From the NCBI GenBank assembly GCA_019843655.1, contig JACDQD010000103.1:1178001-1242000 (forward strand): a stretch of 64,000 nucleotides of DNA. The letters run 5' to 3'. Positions 35,201 through 48,705 of this stretch are shown piece by piece. This DNA comes from Lethocerus indicus (Eukaryota; Arthropoda; Insecta; Hemiptera; Belostomatidae). Under the pieces are notes generated by a model that saw nothing but the letters and a program-made list of their open reading frames with translations, was not told the DNA's origin and did no database searches. How positions within the stretch are numbered: position 1 is the first letter of the stretch; the number at the start of each line of letters is the position of its first letter. Both the position numbers and the translations under genes were made by a program.

Positions 35201-38200
35201 AAATTTAGGTTTAAATACAGGGCAATTCCGCTTCTAATTTTCTAGTAACAGCGTCTTTAAATTTCCATTCAAGACTAAATACTTGAAAATGACCCCTTAA
35301 GTAAACTGAAGCTCGTAACTAAAAAGTTGGTCCGAATTAACTCCCCGGAAATCCTTTCAATTTCGCAGACAGCGTGTACAGACTGAAAAGGCGTGCAGGC
35401 GGGGGAGGATGTTGAAAGTTGTGATGTTAACGTTTTTAACGTCAAAAAACTTTAACGTTTTATCGTCGTCATTTGCGAGTTTCCGGAATGGGGCCCGAGT
35501 GTGTTCCGTTCTAAATAAAGATCCAAAACAGACGCTGGATGGGAAAGTTCAATTTTAATTCAGACAGTTACCCAAAAGTGGGATATTAAATTCAGAAATT
35601 GTTAGTAATTAATTTTTGTCGAAGAATTTATTTAATTTAATCGGCAGAACTTCATGTATTACGGTGAAATATGATGACCAAAATCTTAAAATTGTTGACT
35701 CAAACAGAATATGTAATTTTATTGGAATCCTATAAGTTTCCATTTAATAATATTGCCTAATATCAATTAAATTGGTCAACTATGCATAATATAATTTTCT
35801 ATTTCATAAAAATATGATTAACTCAGTTTATTTTCATTAAATCTTATTTGAGCCGAGTGGATTGAGACTTATTTATCTGGGATTGCATTTTTGGCAGATT
35901 CAGAAATTGATTAAGTTAAACGCTCAGTTGATTGATGCCTATTTCCGTCCGACTGGAAGAATTTTCAAGTCGCTTTCCATTCCCGGTCCGGGCCGGTTCG
36001 TTTAGTTCCGATTCTTTCCCCTTCAAATGAATTTCCACCACCCCCGCCGGCTCCCGAGCACAACTCTAAGCGATCCCCAATCGGGAAACTTGAACTATTA
36101 CTTGGCAAGCAAGCTTTCCATCCCAGAGCAGAAGGGACGGACGCTTCTCCGCCCCCCCCCCGACAATCGATTCATCGAAATTAGATTTTCGGAAACTGCC
36201 GGCCTTTCCGAAACTTCTTTATTCTTGCGTTCGGCCGGGGAGGAGGACTCGGATTGGCATTAAAAAAAAGGAAAAATGCTTCGTGCATTTTAAAACGTAC
36301 GTACGGCGTTAAAAGTGGACGTGATTGATTTCCCCCCACTTATAAAAACGTTTATTTCCCATTAAGTAGACATACATCAGCCATACGTCAGCAATAAATT
36401 CATACCGCTGCGATTTTAATTGCAAATATCTTACTTGCTTCCATGGGGTTGCAGGAATGCGTTCTTATGAAATAAGGAGTACAGATTATATATTCATTAA
36501 TCAATTGACATGCTTTCTTTTTAAGTCAAATATTATTTTATGATTTAGGAGGAAATATCACGTCTGTATTGTCGAAATCGAAGCGATCTTAGTGAAAGGC
36601 TAATTGGCCGTCCCATTCATCTGTTTGTTCACTTCCGGGGAGGATTCCTTTAATCGGCGAAACCACTTAATTTTGGCGCCGTTTATTTTCCCCCGACGCC
36701 AAAGGAATAATCGGCCGGACCGCCTTTCATTCGGCGGTATATACTGAAAAATGGACCGTATAATTACCGCCCCTTAAATTGATGGCGGCCGGACGATTGA
36801 TTCCAATCAATTTCAATTTCAAATAGCCGGCGGAATTTCTCCGCTCGTTTTCTTTCAATTAACCCCGCTCCAAGAGCTGTTGATATAAACCTCGGCCCCG
36901 ACCCCCCCCCCTTCCCGGTTAAGAGCGTAAATATTAAAAACTAATCCCTCATTTCGCCCCCGTTATTGATGGGGGTTTCCTCCGGTTGGATGGCCCTTCA
37001 AACTTCCGCCTATCCATCCCCGAAGCTAAATCTCTTCTCCAAAACCGAGAGTTATAATAATTGACGTTACTCATTGTTGAAAGCGACCCCAAAAAACTTA
37101 CTTTAAAGACTCCGTTTCAGGGAAAGCCTATAAAATTCTAGTTAACTCACACGAGACACTATCTTGGCATGTGTCTGTACGCGAGCAAGGTGACCTCCCT
37201 GACGCAATTTTTTTCCACACTACGGTCAATAAGTTAAAGGAAAAAATGTTCATTTACAATGCCCATGAAAAAGATAGCATAATTGGTATTTGTGCATTCG
37301 TTACTAAGATCAATCGGCTTCAGAATTCATTAGATAAAAGGCGGATATCTCCAGAGAGGCATACACTCGATTTTCAGATTGATTGAGGTATTTGTAGGTT
37401 CAAATTGAACTTTTAATTAATTATCCGCCCGATTTCGGAATAGGCGCCCGGCAAATTGATACTGATGTTCAATTTCCTACAGATTCGGAACAGTAACCAC
37501 GAAAAGTTTTGTGCATTGACACAAACAATATCAGTATTGTATTGCCGTGTGAGTGTAACATTTTTGTAACACGGCAGAAGTTCACCCAATCTCTCTCATA
37601 TTCAGTGCCGCCCGAATCAACCGGTTGACTGTATTCAGTTAACCGGACAGCGTTCTTGAATCCGTCTCTATTATGTCCGCTTAATTAATGCAAATGATTA
37701 TGACGTTAATTAATTAAGGACTGGCATGAACGGGGCTGTACGGTGAATGGTGATTGTCAACTGTACCGCTGGATATCAATTTCGGGCACCCCTGGCGCTA
37801 ATTCGACATGCCAGGACCCGGTTACTGGCACTGTATCGGTTCATTCACATGCCCATTCATGAGTTCGCCTCCATTCAGGCTTGCCTTTTCGTTCGGAACA
37901 TCGGTGTTACGACTCGATCAGAAATTAAAACCGATTACAATTGTCCATCGCACCGGGTTAAGCGGGCCAGAGAACAAAGTTATTGCTCTCAATATTGCGT
38001 TGTTTCAATGGTAAACGCAACCTTAGCTACTGTATTAACTTTCTGCCACAGTAAGTACATATACGTCAGAAGTCATTCCTTTAAAATTAATCTGATTCCA
38101 TTTCGTATAATAAAGAAATAAATTTCCTTAAATCTTTTCAATATATTTTTGACATCCTATCTCGCCGGCCGAAAGGTTATTGGGTAATTTCGTGGGAAAG

Positions 38201-41200
38201 TGGGTGTTATCTAAGGCGCAAAATGCGGAGTGCTCGGTTCCCGAAGTTGCCCTGGGAAAGGATTAAAGGACATAAATCAGGCCGGATAATATTATTCGGT
38301 TTCGGTTGGGCCCGGTATTTATTATTATAATCCGAGAGCGGGGCCACACCAATAACAGATATTGCAGATAAAGATGATACTTATTGGTCTTCTATTTAAT
38401 CTCTGTTGCAGGCTACGTGTTAACTTTTAATGGCTGGATTCGGGACGGAGATTAGGGTTAAGCGGTTATGCACGTTTTCCCATTATTTAGGGAAAGCCCG
38501 TGAAGGCAAGGGAAAATCGCTTCTAACGATTTCAAATTAAGTGATAGTCCTTAACTGTAGTGATTTTAGCTAACAACCGACAATTTTTTACACCGACAGT
38601 TATTTAACTGCTTCAGAAATTACCTTTTGCTTACCGAGTCATTACAACCAACCGGAACTGAGGGTAGTAATTTTTTAAAATGGATTTATGCTGTTACGAT
38701 AAGATTTCGTAACGATTCGTGGGTCGAGGGATCTAGAATATTTGATAAGGGTGATTTAGTACATTCTAAACAAGTTATGTTTACAGTTACTCACAATATA
38801 TTAGTATCATACGGTTATTCGACGTTAGTGAATGCCTGTTAGGCCTATATCAACCTAATTGGAATCAGTATATCTATTCATCCTCATTCATCTCATGACT
38901 CCATAGTGCCTTTAGTTAGTCTAGACTACGACGAATTATTTAATTTTATCGGTCCGTAACAAATCGATCATGTTTTTGTACGTTATCTAAAAATTACATA
39001 ATATAACGAAATATACCAAAAATGAAAAATTTGAACTGTCAATATTGATATGCGGAATTATAAGCAACAGGTTGTCCGCTGTTCCAACGGCCTCGATTGA
39101 GTCATTCTTCTTTTGCCCACAATTCTATAGTGTTTACAATTGGTGTCAGAGTGTGACAGAAGAGTCAATTGATTGCGCCCTGCTAGGCAAAGTGCTTTTA
39201 CACAAATTACAATTCTCGATTTAATTCGTGGGTATCATTTTCTTAACCATCGACGGACTAAGTACTCATATTGCGGCCGAGTTATTCAAACGTGTGCAGT
39301 AGGTTATCAACATTCAAATTCGGTTTCATAAAGAACCCGTAGTCCAATTTGTAGCCGTCTTATTCTTTAGGCTAATGAAGTGTAGAGGAATGATTAGAAA
39401 TAAACAAAATCTAATAATTCGTCCGTATCGACAGTGCTGGTGGTATCAACGTGACCGAAGAAGGAACTCCGAAAATATAAAACCTTTAAAGAAAAAATAA
39501 AGGGTAGAGGGAGCACCGCTGGCGCAAGTCATGGAAGAAAACTTTTTACGAAATATGACAAAGGGATTTTATAACGGTTTCGAAGAAGAAATGATATCGA
39601 CTTTGCGGTAGAACGGGGAGAAATAGGGAACGTGCTCTGGGGCCTAATAATAGTGGAGCCCCGAGTATCACGTCCCCGGCTTCGGATTGGCTTCCTCTCA
39701 AGAATTCGGGATATTCAACGGGGGGGGGGGACCAGAAAACAGCGACTTGTCATTTGTCAGTTTCCCTTCTCGGCCGCCCTCTGGATTTCCATTCCCGATA
39801 GTGGAAACGCTGCTGCGGGCTCAAATTTCGCCGTCGAACCATCCGATTCTTCGTGTTTCGGGGTAAACTCGAACATGCCAAACACTTCCGGATGCTTTCC
39901 AAAATTTCGTACACCGAACGCAGGGACTCCGTTTTTCGATACGGCTTAATATCGATATCTGTTATAGATAATTCATTTGACAATAATCTATATTGGGCAA
40001 CTGTATATCAAAGGTGTTTAAAGTGAATGTATTAAAACAACCTTATGAAATATCCCTGATTCCCCAACGTGGTAAATCAAAGAATATCAAAAAATATAAT
40101 TTCTGAGAAAATGTCTCCTGTTCTTGTTTTATTTGTATTTAAATTAATTAAGTATACTAGTTAATTTTTATTATAAACAGTAATATATATTTTACTTTGT
40201 TGAGATATTGAGCTGGCATGTTTAGAAATGACTCATCATTTTGATGCATTAGTATTGTATAATAAAACAGGCTCCCTCGTCAAATTTAAACCAATATATG
40301 AGACGTATGCTCCTCGGTTATGGGGAGATACGCCGTAGGTAGCTGGGTTTAGTTTATCGGCCCTGGTATGTTGACGGGCTACGGATTAGCATTCGTAATG
40401 TTTATCGGGACGACGGTCGGTTCCGATAATGCAAATACGAATTCGGTTAATCGGGTCGTATAATTTGGATATAACGCTGGCATTATGTCGGTTTAATTAT
40501 TGGCTGTTGTCATTCCGTTCAGGTGACGCACCGTGGGCCACTCCCCGTCCAACCGTCGTTAATTTCCCAGCGGATTCGGCCACACACCGCCTCTCCCGAT
40601 TACATTCCCAATTGCAATAACTATAATATAATAAAACTTAACGAGTTATTCCTTATAAGATCATGAAAGGTAGACAGGCCCTAGCGTGCAATCATATTTA
40701 AGGAAATTTTGAGGAAAATGTGATGATGCAGATGATACATCATTCCGAATTTTCTTTCAAACACTATTTCCATCAATTTTTAACCAAAAACATACATTAA
40801 TGCGTAAAAAACATTATTCAATTCCAAAAGAATCCTGGCATAAATGCGTACCAAGTACGGAGTAAATATTTAAATAAAAATTATTTTTATTAATAATAAA
40901 GAGGCAATTTGATGTCAATTTATAAGATAAAAGCACACTGAATGGATAAAATATTAGCGCATCCCCGACTGATTCTCAGTGGCTGTCGATTTGTACTGTC
41001 GTAGGCCTAATTATTCGATAAGATCTTAAGAGCTAGGTAAAAATAAGAGGAGGAACATTTCTTGTCAGCATGTAGCATAGACAGGGCCCATCACCATTCG
41101 GGTAATGCCCTGAGAGTGAGGCGAATTCAAGGAAAACCCCCTTTCCTACAATTGGGCTAATATTCTCAGTCCGCTTCCCTCTTTCACCCACACGCACGCA

Positions 41201-43508
41201 CACATTTGCGGCGAACAGCCGTTTTCAAGTGTTTATCCCTTTAACCGGTCCCAGACTAACAATGCCCATAATGGAGCCTTTTAATGGGGAATAGACCTCG
41301 GCGCCCTGTACCTCTCCCTCCCCCCCTTCATGTAATAAAAAGAGCGGGGGTTCAATTATAGAGCCGAATCTCTTCCTGAATTCCTGTTTTTAAATGCGCA
41401 TTTCAAAATAAATTATGTGCACGGTATTGTTAATGTGCTTTTCGAAAGAGACAGTAACTACAACAGAGTTGGCAGTAGGCTTCATTGACGTTCGTCCAAC
41501 ACCAAACAGGCGATTCAGACGTCGCAAGATTAGTCCCTAATAGGGTTTTGGGTCCTATAATAAAGCTGATATTGGAACACAGTGAATGAATGAAGTTATC
41601 CTTTCTTATTCTACATTGGAGCATTAGCTGAGCAGTGCAAAACAAGAAATTAATATTTCTGAACATCGCAATGCCAACACTCATAGTGCCGTTCCCAAAC
41701 CATTTTACCGAAATATAGTATTTTCAAAATGATTCCGTGAACTTGACTGAGAGGAATGCGCCCCCGGCTCCTCTTCTGGGTTAAAATGAAGACCGTCTCA
41801 TCGAGGGAATTTAAAAGCTTTGAAGAGCTCTGGGAGGGGCTGGGCAGGAGGAGGGGTATTTCATAAAAAATAACGCTCCAGCGATTCAGACAGAGGGCGA
41901 CTGATTATTCGGCCCAAATGTTTTCTGCAATATGAATTTTTAATACTGATTAGCACGCCCTTTGTTCAATTTGACGAGCACCGCTTTTGGCGTCCCCATT
42001 TACAGCTCATCAACTCCCCCCTGGCCAGCGTCGAGAGAAGTTCTCTGTTGGAATGACGACGTCTGCATTACTTTGTACTTAATACTTCACAAAACTAAAA
42101 ATTAACAATAGATAACGTCCGCTGATTATTTAGAAAGTAAACAAGTCAGGCATATTGTACGCTGCTCAATTTTATTGTAGCGTTTAAATTAAAAATAGGT
42201 TAGATGATTCACTTATGTGATGTTCTTTTATTATTATATGAGTAACGCATGTAGTAAAACCATCTCAACGGAGTTCACAATTTTCCAGTTGATTAATTTG
42301 TAATCAAAATTCCCGCCATGTTCTACGGTCTGTTCCCCTATTATGGATGCCGTATTATTCTCTGGTAATCCGTTAATGTCTTGTTTCCGCACTACCATAT
42401 TAATTACACCGATGCATGCGTAGCTCCATTGTCTATTCACGCGTATAACCACCGCGTTATCAGGGGAAACCGAAGCATCACATTTCCTGGCTGGAGGGCG
42501 GCGGCTCTACTTTCGTCCGTTAGGCCGTTGAATGGAACTTATTAATTGGACTAGTCGCGTTCGGGACATTTTAATTTTCGGTCTGACGAAATGCCTGTCG
42601 GTATAATCATTTGGCAGACGTCGGACAGTGAGGTACCTGGAAAAAAAACACTACTCCTCTTTAGCCCAGCGAAAGGAACGATTGTTGGACGATCATTTCC
42701 TTAAGAAATAAAATAGGAAAAATGATCTTTCGGGGTTTAATTTTTTTTGAGTTACACTCCTTTAGGCGGCCCCCGCCGGCGAACAAAGAATACGAAATCT
42801 TTTGTCCGTCAGCGAAACCGTACAAAATGATAATGAAATAATTCGGAACGGAGTATTTTGTACAAAAGGTCCGGCTATAATGGAAGATCCGCTGATTAGT
42901 TCCTTCCCCGTTTCAGAGATAATCTTTGAGGCACAAAGTCCTACCTCCCCCGTGTTTGAAATTGGAAGCGGGGATTAATGGGATCCCGAGTTAACATTTA
43001 AATTGGGATCGGGCAATATCATTTTCCATAATTACATTGTACGACGTCCGAAGAATTGAATCGGCCAATTTTCGTACCTTGCATTCCTGCCAAGTGATAC
43101 ATATTTCCATTGTTTTCATGTCAAATTAATTTATGGCGCAATGTTATCTATATAATCTACTAATCTAATTGCTATCTACTAATTTAATTGCTAAATAATT
43201 AAATAGCGTTACAAAACTGTTTTCCGGAAAGCGACAATATTCAGTATAACTATTCAGTATGAAGAAATTATTTTGACAATTACCGCAGTTATTGCGTGTA
43301 ATTGATCCGATTCGTGTCTGCGTGCCTCGAACAAGTAACAAATTGTTCGTCACGCGGGCCTGTATTATGAAACGCTTTATCGGCAGAAAGATCAACACTG
43401 GATGGAGGCTTACTTTTATTGAAAAGCTTCGGTGGAATAAAAAAGACTGGCCTATCCCTGTCGGTGCGGTTTTTTCCCTGCCCACCGTTCGATTTTCGAC
43501 CTTTTCCT

Positions 43509-43510
<2 letters not shown>
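32201..43510. other. Gene-free region with GC-rich blocks and TAAT-rich stretches
   Basis: No spliced gene could be assembled on either strand. Composition differs from the first 32 kb: GC- and CpG-rich blocks (for example 32720..33010 and 36590..36990) alternate with runs containing TAATTA, ATTTGCAT or ATGCAAAT. Homopolymer C or G runs of about ten occur at 36152, 36902 and 39721. Open frames of 60-140 codons are scattered on both strands, overlap each other and lack recognisable domains. It could be regulatory DNA or a large intron of a gene outside the window. This is inference from composition only. Confidence 0.4.
37681..37719. promoter_or_regulatory. Homeodomain/POU/CRE motif cluster
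   Basis: Within 39 bases lie TTAATTAA, the exact POU octamer ATGCAAAT, TGATTA, TGACGTTA and TTAATTAATTAA. The TTAATTAA elements flank the others symmetrically. It resembles an enhancer core, but no function is shown. Confidence 0.35.

Positions 43511-43561
<51 letters not shown>
43511..43561. repeat. (AT)n microsatellite
   Basis: Uninterrupted AT dinucleotides for about 50 bases. The long Tyr-Ile open frames crossing it on both strands are artefacts of the repeat. Confidence 0.95.
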
Positions 43562-43563
<2 letters not shown>

Positions 43564-46500
43564 TACAGAAACCTGCGAACCACTGTCCAGTACTCGGCCG
43601 GTGGTTGGAAGGCTTCCCTACACTTTGGTGCCGCACCCAACACTGGGTTTTTATCCGGCCCCTCGGTCGACCTAAATAAACGATCGCCTTTCACGGCTCT
43701 TAAGGACGTTAATACGGGTCTGCTTTAGCAATGTCCCCAGACAGCGGCCTCTAGGCGATGCCCCACCTTGGCAAGTATATCGTCCCGTCTAATCGGCGGT
43801 GTACTTATTTCACTAAACCAATTAATTACATCCGCGGGGAGTTATAAAATATTAATACGGTTACGGAGGGTTCCCCGCAATGTAGGGCGTCCTTTAAACA
43901 GGCCCAATATACCTGGAATGTTCCCATGGTAACAGTCGATGATTTCAGTATTAAATTATCTCCTTTTTTAATAATTTACCAGTTTACATCTTATAATATA
44001 TTATTATACATATACACTAATTTACGTAATTTCGCTAAGAGTTATTTCCGTGAAGTTTACAGAGCGCATTGTAAATTTTCTGTGTGAAGATAGTCCCAGA
44101 AGTAAATATTTGAGGGTCCGATAGCCCATCGAGCAGGCTGCTTAACACCTATTAACTGAAACTCAAAGCGCAGCAGAAAACCGTATTAAATCTCAAAATC
44201 AATCGCTTACATCATTCTGTAGCAAAATTGTCGCCAATAAAATCATTGCACAGAGCACTACAGATTTCTTCCTGCAAATTAAACTATCATGGAATATACT
44301 GAACGCCTTAATTTTCTAGTTCTGCTATCCCGGACTACACTGTACGCTTTCTATTTTCTGGTTTTACAGTCCGGGAATACACTTTCCCTCTTTTCAAAAA
44401 TAAAAATGAATTACCTTATAAAAAATAGTTAGAAACATCAAGTGACAACCTCGGGACACCTCTTGGAGTGGAAATTTTAATTTTTCAGAAATTTACTTTC
44501 TTATCTTTTTCCCCCCTATAAATAATTACTTACAATGGCAGTATTTGTATTTTAATAACATTTAACTTTTTGTAGTAACAGTCCTATAATTTTGGGACGA
44601 TTCCCGGCGTTCTCTACAAAAAATGTGATTTAGAACGGTTAAACGAATATCCGCCGTTAAATTACTTTTTTTCCCGAAACAAAGGGAGTGTCCGTCACCT
44701 ACCCGCTGGGTGGGAAAAATGTCAACTGCAAGTTTTCAATTTTTCAAAAATTAATCACTGGCCTGGTTCGTAATTTTGCATTTGGCACCTAAAATTCGAA
44801 AACAGACGATATTCGGCGGTGTTCGATGAATACTGAACTAAGTTTAATTCGCCCGGAGCACCGCTAGAGAGCGCGAGATGGTGCAGTGTTCAAATTGTGG
44901 GCTGCGTTCTGGGTTTTATTTAATTCATAAGCGGAATAAGACAGCGACCAGCCGAGCGAACCGGGTTCACTCGCATTTTCGCTCTAATATACAGGAGATT
45001 TGTATATTAACAATGAATTTCAAGCACCAAAAGTCTGAGGCGCTGAAATTCTTAAAATGGCCAGAAGGTCGGTGTTTTATGATTTATTCATTTCATCACC
45101 CCCGAGGTTTTCTATCACCATACGGTAATTTGGCCCGAAGATTCGGTTGAAGCTTCCCGCCATTATGGGTAACATTCTATTATTAGCATCTGCGAGAACT
45201 TTCACAACTTTGGTGATATTTTTCTACCACATAATGAATAATAAGGCCAACTTTTGAAATCTCTAAGCCAAATAAGAATCAAGTGTTTAAATATAATTTA
45301 AGAATTACTTCGGACCTATTGAATGAATTTTTTTGTATTTATAATATTGGAAATACAAGGTTGATGCAGTATAATCACAGTTTTTAATTATCAATAAGGC
45401 CGAAATTATTGCCTATACAACATTGATGTTGTTTCTTTATATTTATATTATTAAAACTGTGTTTTGACTACTGAATTATTTTCTGAATTTGGTTAGTCTC
45501 CCGGAGATTTCTAATTTCAATTTTGGCAATACCCCGTCCTCGGACGAAAACGAATAGAGTTTACATTCCATCCACCATTTTACAGCGGACAATTCCTCTT
45601 TTCCCATTACAGGTTTTTTTTCTTCCTCTTGTCTGTGTCCTGCTGAAAGGGGAGCCTCCGGCCCATTGTGAGGAGGCCCGGACGTCGACTAGGGAATAGG
45701 AACAAATAAGGAATCATTCTAACTCGATCCTAAAGGGACCGGTGCGGTGGCGGGGGCGGGGTTGATGGGGGCGAAGGGACCGCTACCTTCAAAAAGGGAC
45801 CATTCAAAATTACATCCGGGCCCTGAGACTAGATCCGCTTACTGTAGAACAAGAAAGGTAGCGGAGGTATTATTGCGACTGAAAGACAGGCGTGGAATGA
45901 ACCATTTTAATTAAATTGTATATCGTTTCTGGTACGCACAAGAGGAGACATGGGGAGACGTATAGAACGAACATGGAATCCTTTTTGCGTCAAATCAGTT
46001 TTGTTCTATTCTGCTTAGCTTGTCCTAGACTTTCATCTATGACCGCACTTAAAGTCATATTTATAATATTGTATTTTATTTATATAATGGCAGTACAAAA
46101 TGTGAAATGGCTTAAAATAATTGTACGTGTAAATGTTTCTATTACGTAATACATATTACCACAATTCGGACGATTTGTGTGATGACATATCTGTCATTAT
46201 ATTTACTACCTTGCCCTTGACACACCCCAAGTCGGACTGGCCCGAGCTTCCGTTTCCATCCCTCAGCAAGTGGAGCGTTTCCCCTTTTTGGGAACTTGCA
46301 CGGGTATGTATGAAAAAACTCTCAACGGTCGATTGGTCCAGATATTCCAAACCCGAGGCAAGAAACCGCCCCTGCGAAGTTGTTATTCGCTGATGCGTTC
46401 TCTCCCTTCTTGAAGAAACGGAGTCCGGCATTTTCCCCGTTCCAAATTGTCGGACCGGTCCTGTTTTTGTGTACCTTTATTACCTCACTATCTTGAAGGA

Positions 46501-48480
46501 ATGAGGGATGGGTCAGAAAATCTCACGGTCATAAGTCGAAATGTCCGCTACTCTTGTATGGAGGGGCGCGTATATATGTAGGGGTGTGTCCTTATGTGAA
46601 ACATACAAGAATGGGATTGGAATTACGTTGCAGATGCGGCTTGAAATTCAGTTCCGATTACTTAATTGAACTGTTTCGTAGGTGACACGTGGAAGAGTTG
46701 GCGCCTTTCACGCTCGGGCGCTTAACTTTCGACGAAAGGCGGGGTGAAATAAAAGAAGTGACAGGACGAGAAAGAAAAACGGAAACCCGCCCTTAAACTT
46801 GGTTTATTAAACTTTTTTAGCCCAACTTCCCGATTGCGGGGGTGGGGGTCGGTCGAATTCAGAGGTAATGACGCAGCCGAGGAGAATAACGTTTCGCATT
46901 AAATTATCCCCAATGTTTATAGGTTTATAGCTAAGGTATTCGATAAATTGTGTTTTATGGTTTTTGCGGAAAAGTTTTTATATACAGCCAAATGCTCCCA
47001 TGTAATAGACTATTTTTATCGTCGTTGAAACCTAGGGAATATTGCAAGCTATAAATACACTATATAGTACATTAAACTAGTAAAAAATACTTTACGTTAA
47101 ATAATGTTGCGTTTTGTAATAAAAAATATCGCCATCCATAGTATCGAACTTAATTGACTCATTTCAAATTTATTGAACTTAAAACTAATAACAAGCACCA
47201 AAAAGTTTACACAACTAAATTTTGTGCAAGTGAATGTCCACAAAAAATAAATATATTTTTAATAAATGTATTCTATAAATCAGTTTTATCCAATAGCTTT
47301 TTGGTAGTCTAAAATGATCTCAACTCACAGTTGAGAGATATAACAAATACAAAGTCATAACTTGTTACGTGTACTTTTGAGAAAACGGTTGTATAACTTC
47401 ATTAGCCAGCCTTTAGCTGATTTTCCTTAATTATGTCGCTGGTTACGTAAAAGGAAAAGCGTGAATACAAAATCTCAGGAATATTTAGAGAGTCAAAGGA
47501 GGTAGTTAACTATGCATTTTTCGAATTACAGTAGGCTTTAAACTATTAATTTATAATACATAATTTATATTTAAAGTAATTACAATTAACTATAAATTGA
47601 GAAGTTATAAACAAACAATAATTTTCTGTAGTATAAGAATTATTTTCGAAAAATAAATTTAAGACTTTAAAAGTATCTACAGTTTAAGAACTCTTTTAGG
47701 TATATCCAAATAATTGCCTCCTTCATTCCATAGATGATTTATATTACCTGATTTATTACATGATTTATATTATCTTAGTAATAATAGGGAATATGGAATA
47801 GGTAATATGTCCTTGGGTAATATTCGGTTTACTCCAGAAATTCGGATTTTCTTGTTATCTAAATCCCAAAAGTAGGTTATCAAATGCTCAAAAACGTGAG
47901 GCTATTAAAAGCTAAACTTTTATTCTGTAATGTTTACAAACAGAAAGCTCAATAGCAACAGTACTCTCAGGGAAATAAATTAGAAGTAACCGCCTTCCTC
48001 TCCCACCGCCTAAAACCAACTACTAAATTACTGAAAATAAGCTTCGAATTCCCGGGAAGGCTGCGAAATTAAAATTACATTTCTCTCCGGGGAAAATCTC
48101 TCCCCACCCCACCATTTTAATGTTTGAATAGGTTTTTCTGGTCGATCAAATGCTCGGAAGAGTCTTTATACACTTCGCCTTCACCAATAAAAGAGAATCC
48201 CTAAACACTCAAGTTTCGAGGAGTGCTTTGGTCGGGCCCTTTTAAAAGCGGAATAACCAGATTTGCTCAAGGTGCTAAGGGATGATCTCTTATTTCCAAG
48301 AAACTGCCATCACCTACTTACGTTATCGTCACGATTGACAATATGTTGTCCCATTTATAGACGTAAAACAGCACGAAACGTCCAAACGAACACCTTAAAA
48401 TATAGTAGTTTATATGCACGAGTTTAATTATATCTAGTTAATCTGTGCAGCTGCACACAACAAACTTTAATTAAATACAT
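43562..48480. other. Gene-free region, no element identified
   Basis: Mixed GC-rich (45600..45850, 46680..46870) and AT-rich (46890..48000) sequence. No splice-linked exon chain, tRNA, rRNA or transposon ends were found. A short satellite-like fragment (AACTAAAGTTCGTTCGGTGC) begins at 48481, just before the array. Confidence 0.45.
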
Positions 48481-48589
48481 AACTAAAGTTCGTTCGGTGC
48501 ACTAAAAAAAATATCGACCCCAATATTTTAACAATCTACATCTAAATACAATTATGAGGTGTTTGAAAATAATAAATAAATGGACCCTA

Positions 48590-48697
48590 GTACATTTCCG
48601 CACCACCCCCAGGGGGCGCTAGTTTATCGGTGCAAGTGCAGCGAACGAACTTTAGTTAAGTAAATTTCCGCACCACACTCAGGGAGGCGCTAATTTC
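48590..48697 (-). repeat. Inverted head of the 70-bp satellite
   Basis: About one and a half satellite units in the opposite orientation to the main array. They include AGGGGGCGCTAG at 48611..48622 and a degenerate second copy, AGGGAGGCGCTA, at 48681..48692. The junction with the forward array is near 48700..48706. Confidence 0.9.
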
Positions 48698-48705
48698 ACA
48701 AAAAT

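Noticed and set aside
43562..43690. Possible LTR-element primer-binding-like sequence (TGGTGCCGCACCCA) after the AT repeat
   Set aside because: No paired LTR, polypurine tract or coding remnant is found near it. The match to a tRNA 3' end is weak.
43289..43694. Three open frames containing long Tyr-Ile runs
   Set aside because: They cross the (AT)n microsatellite, which is open in every frame. The flanks show no domain.
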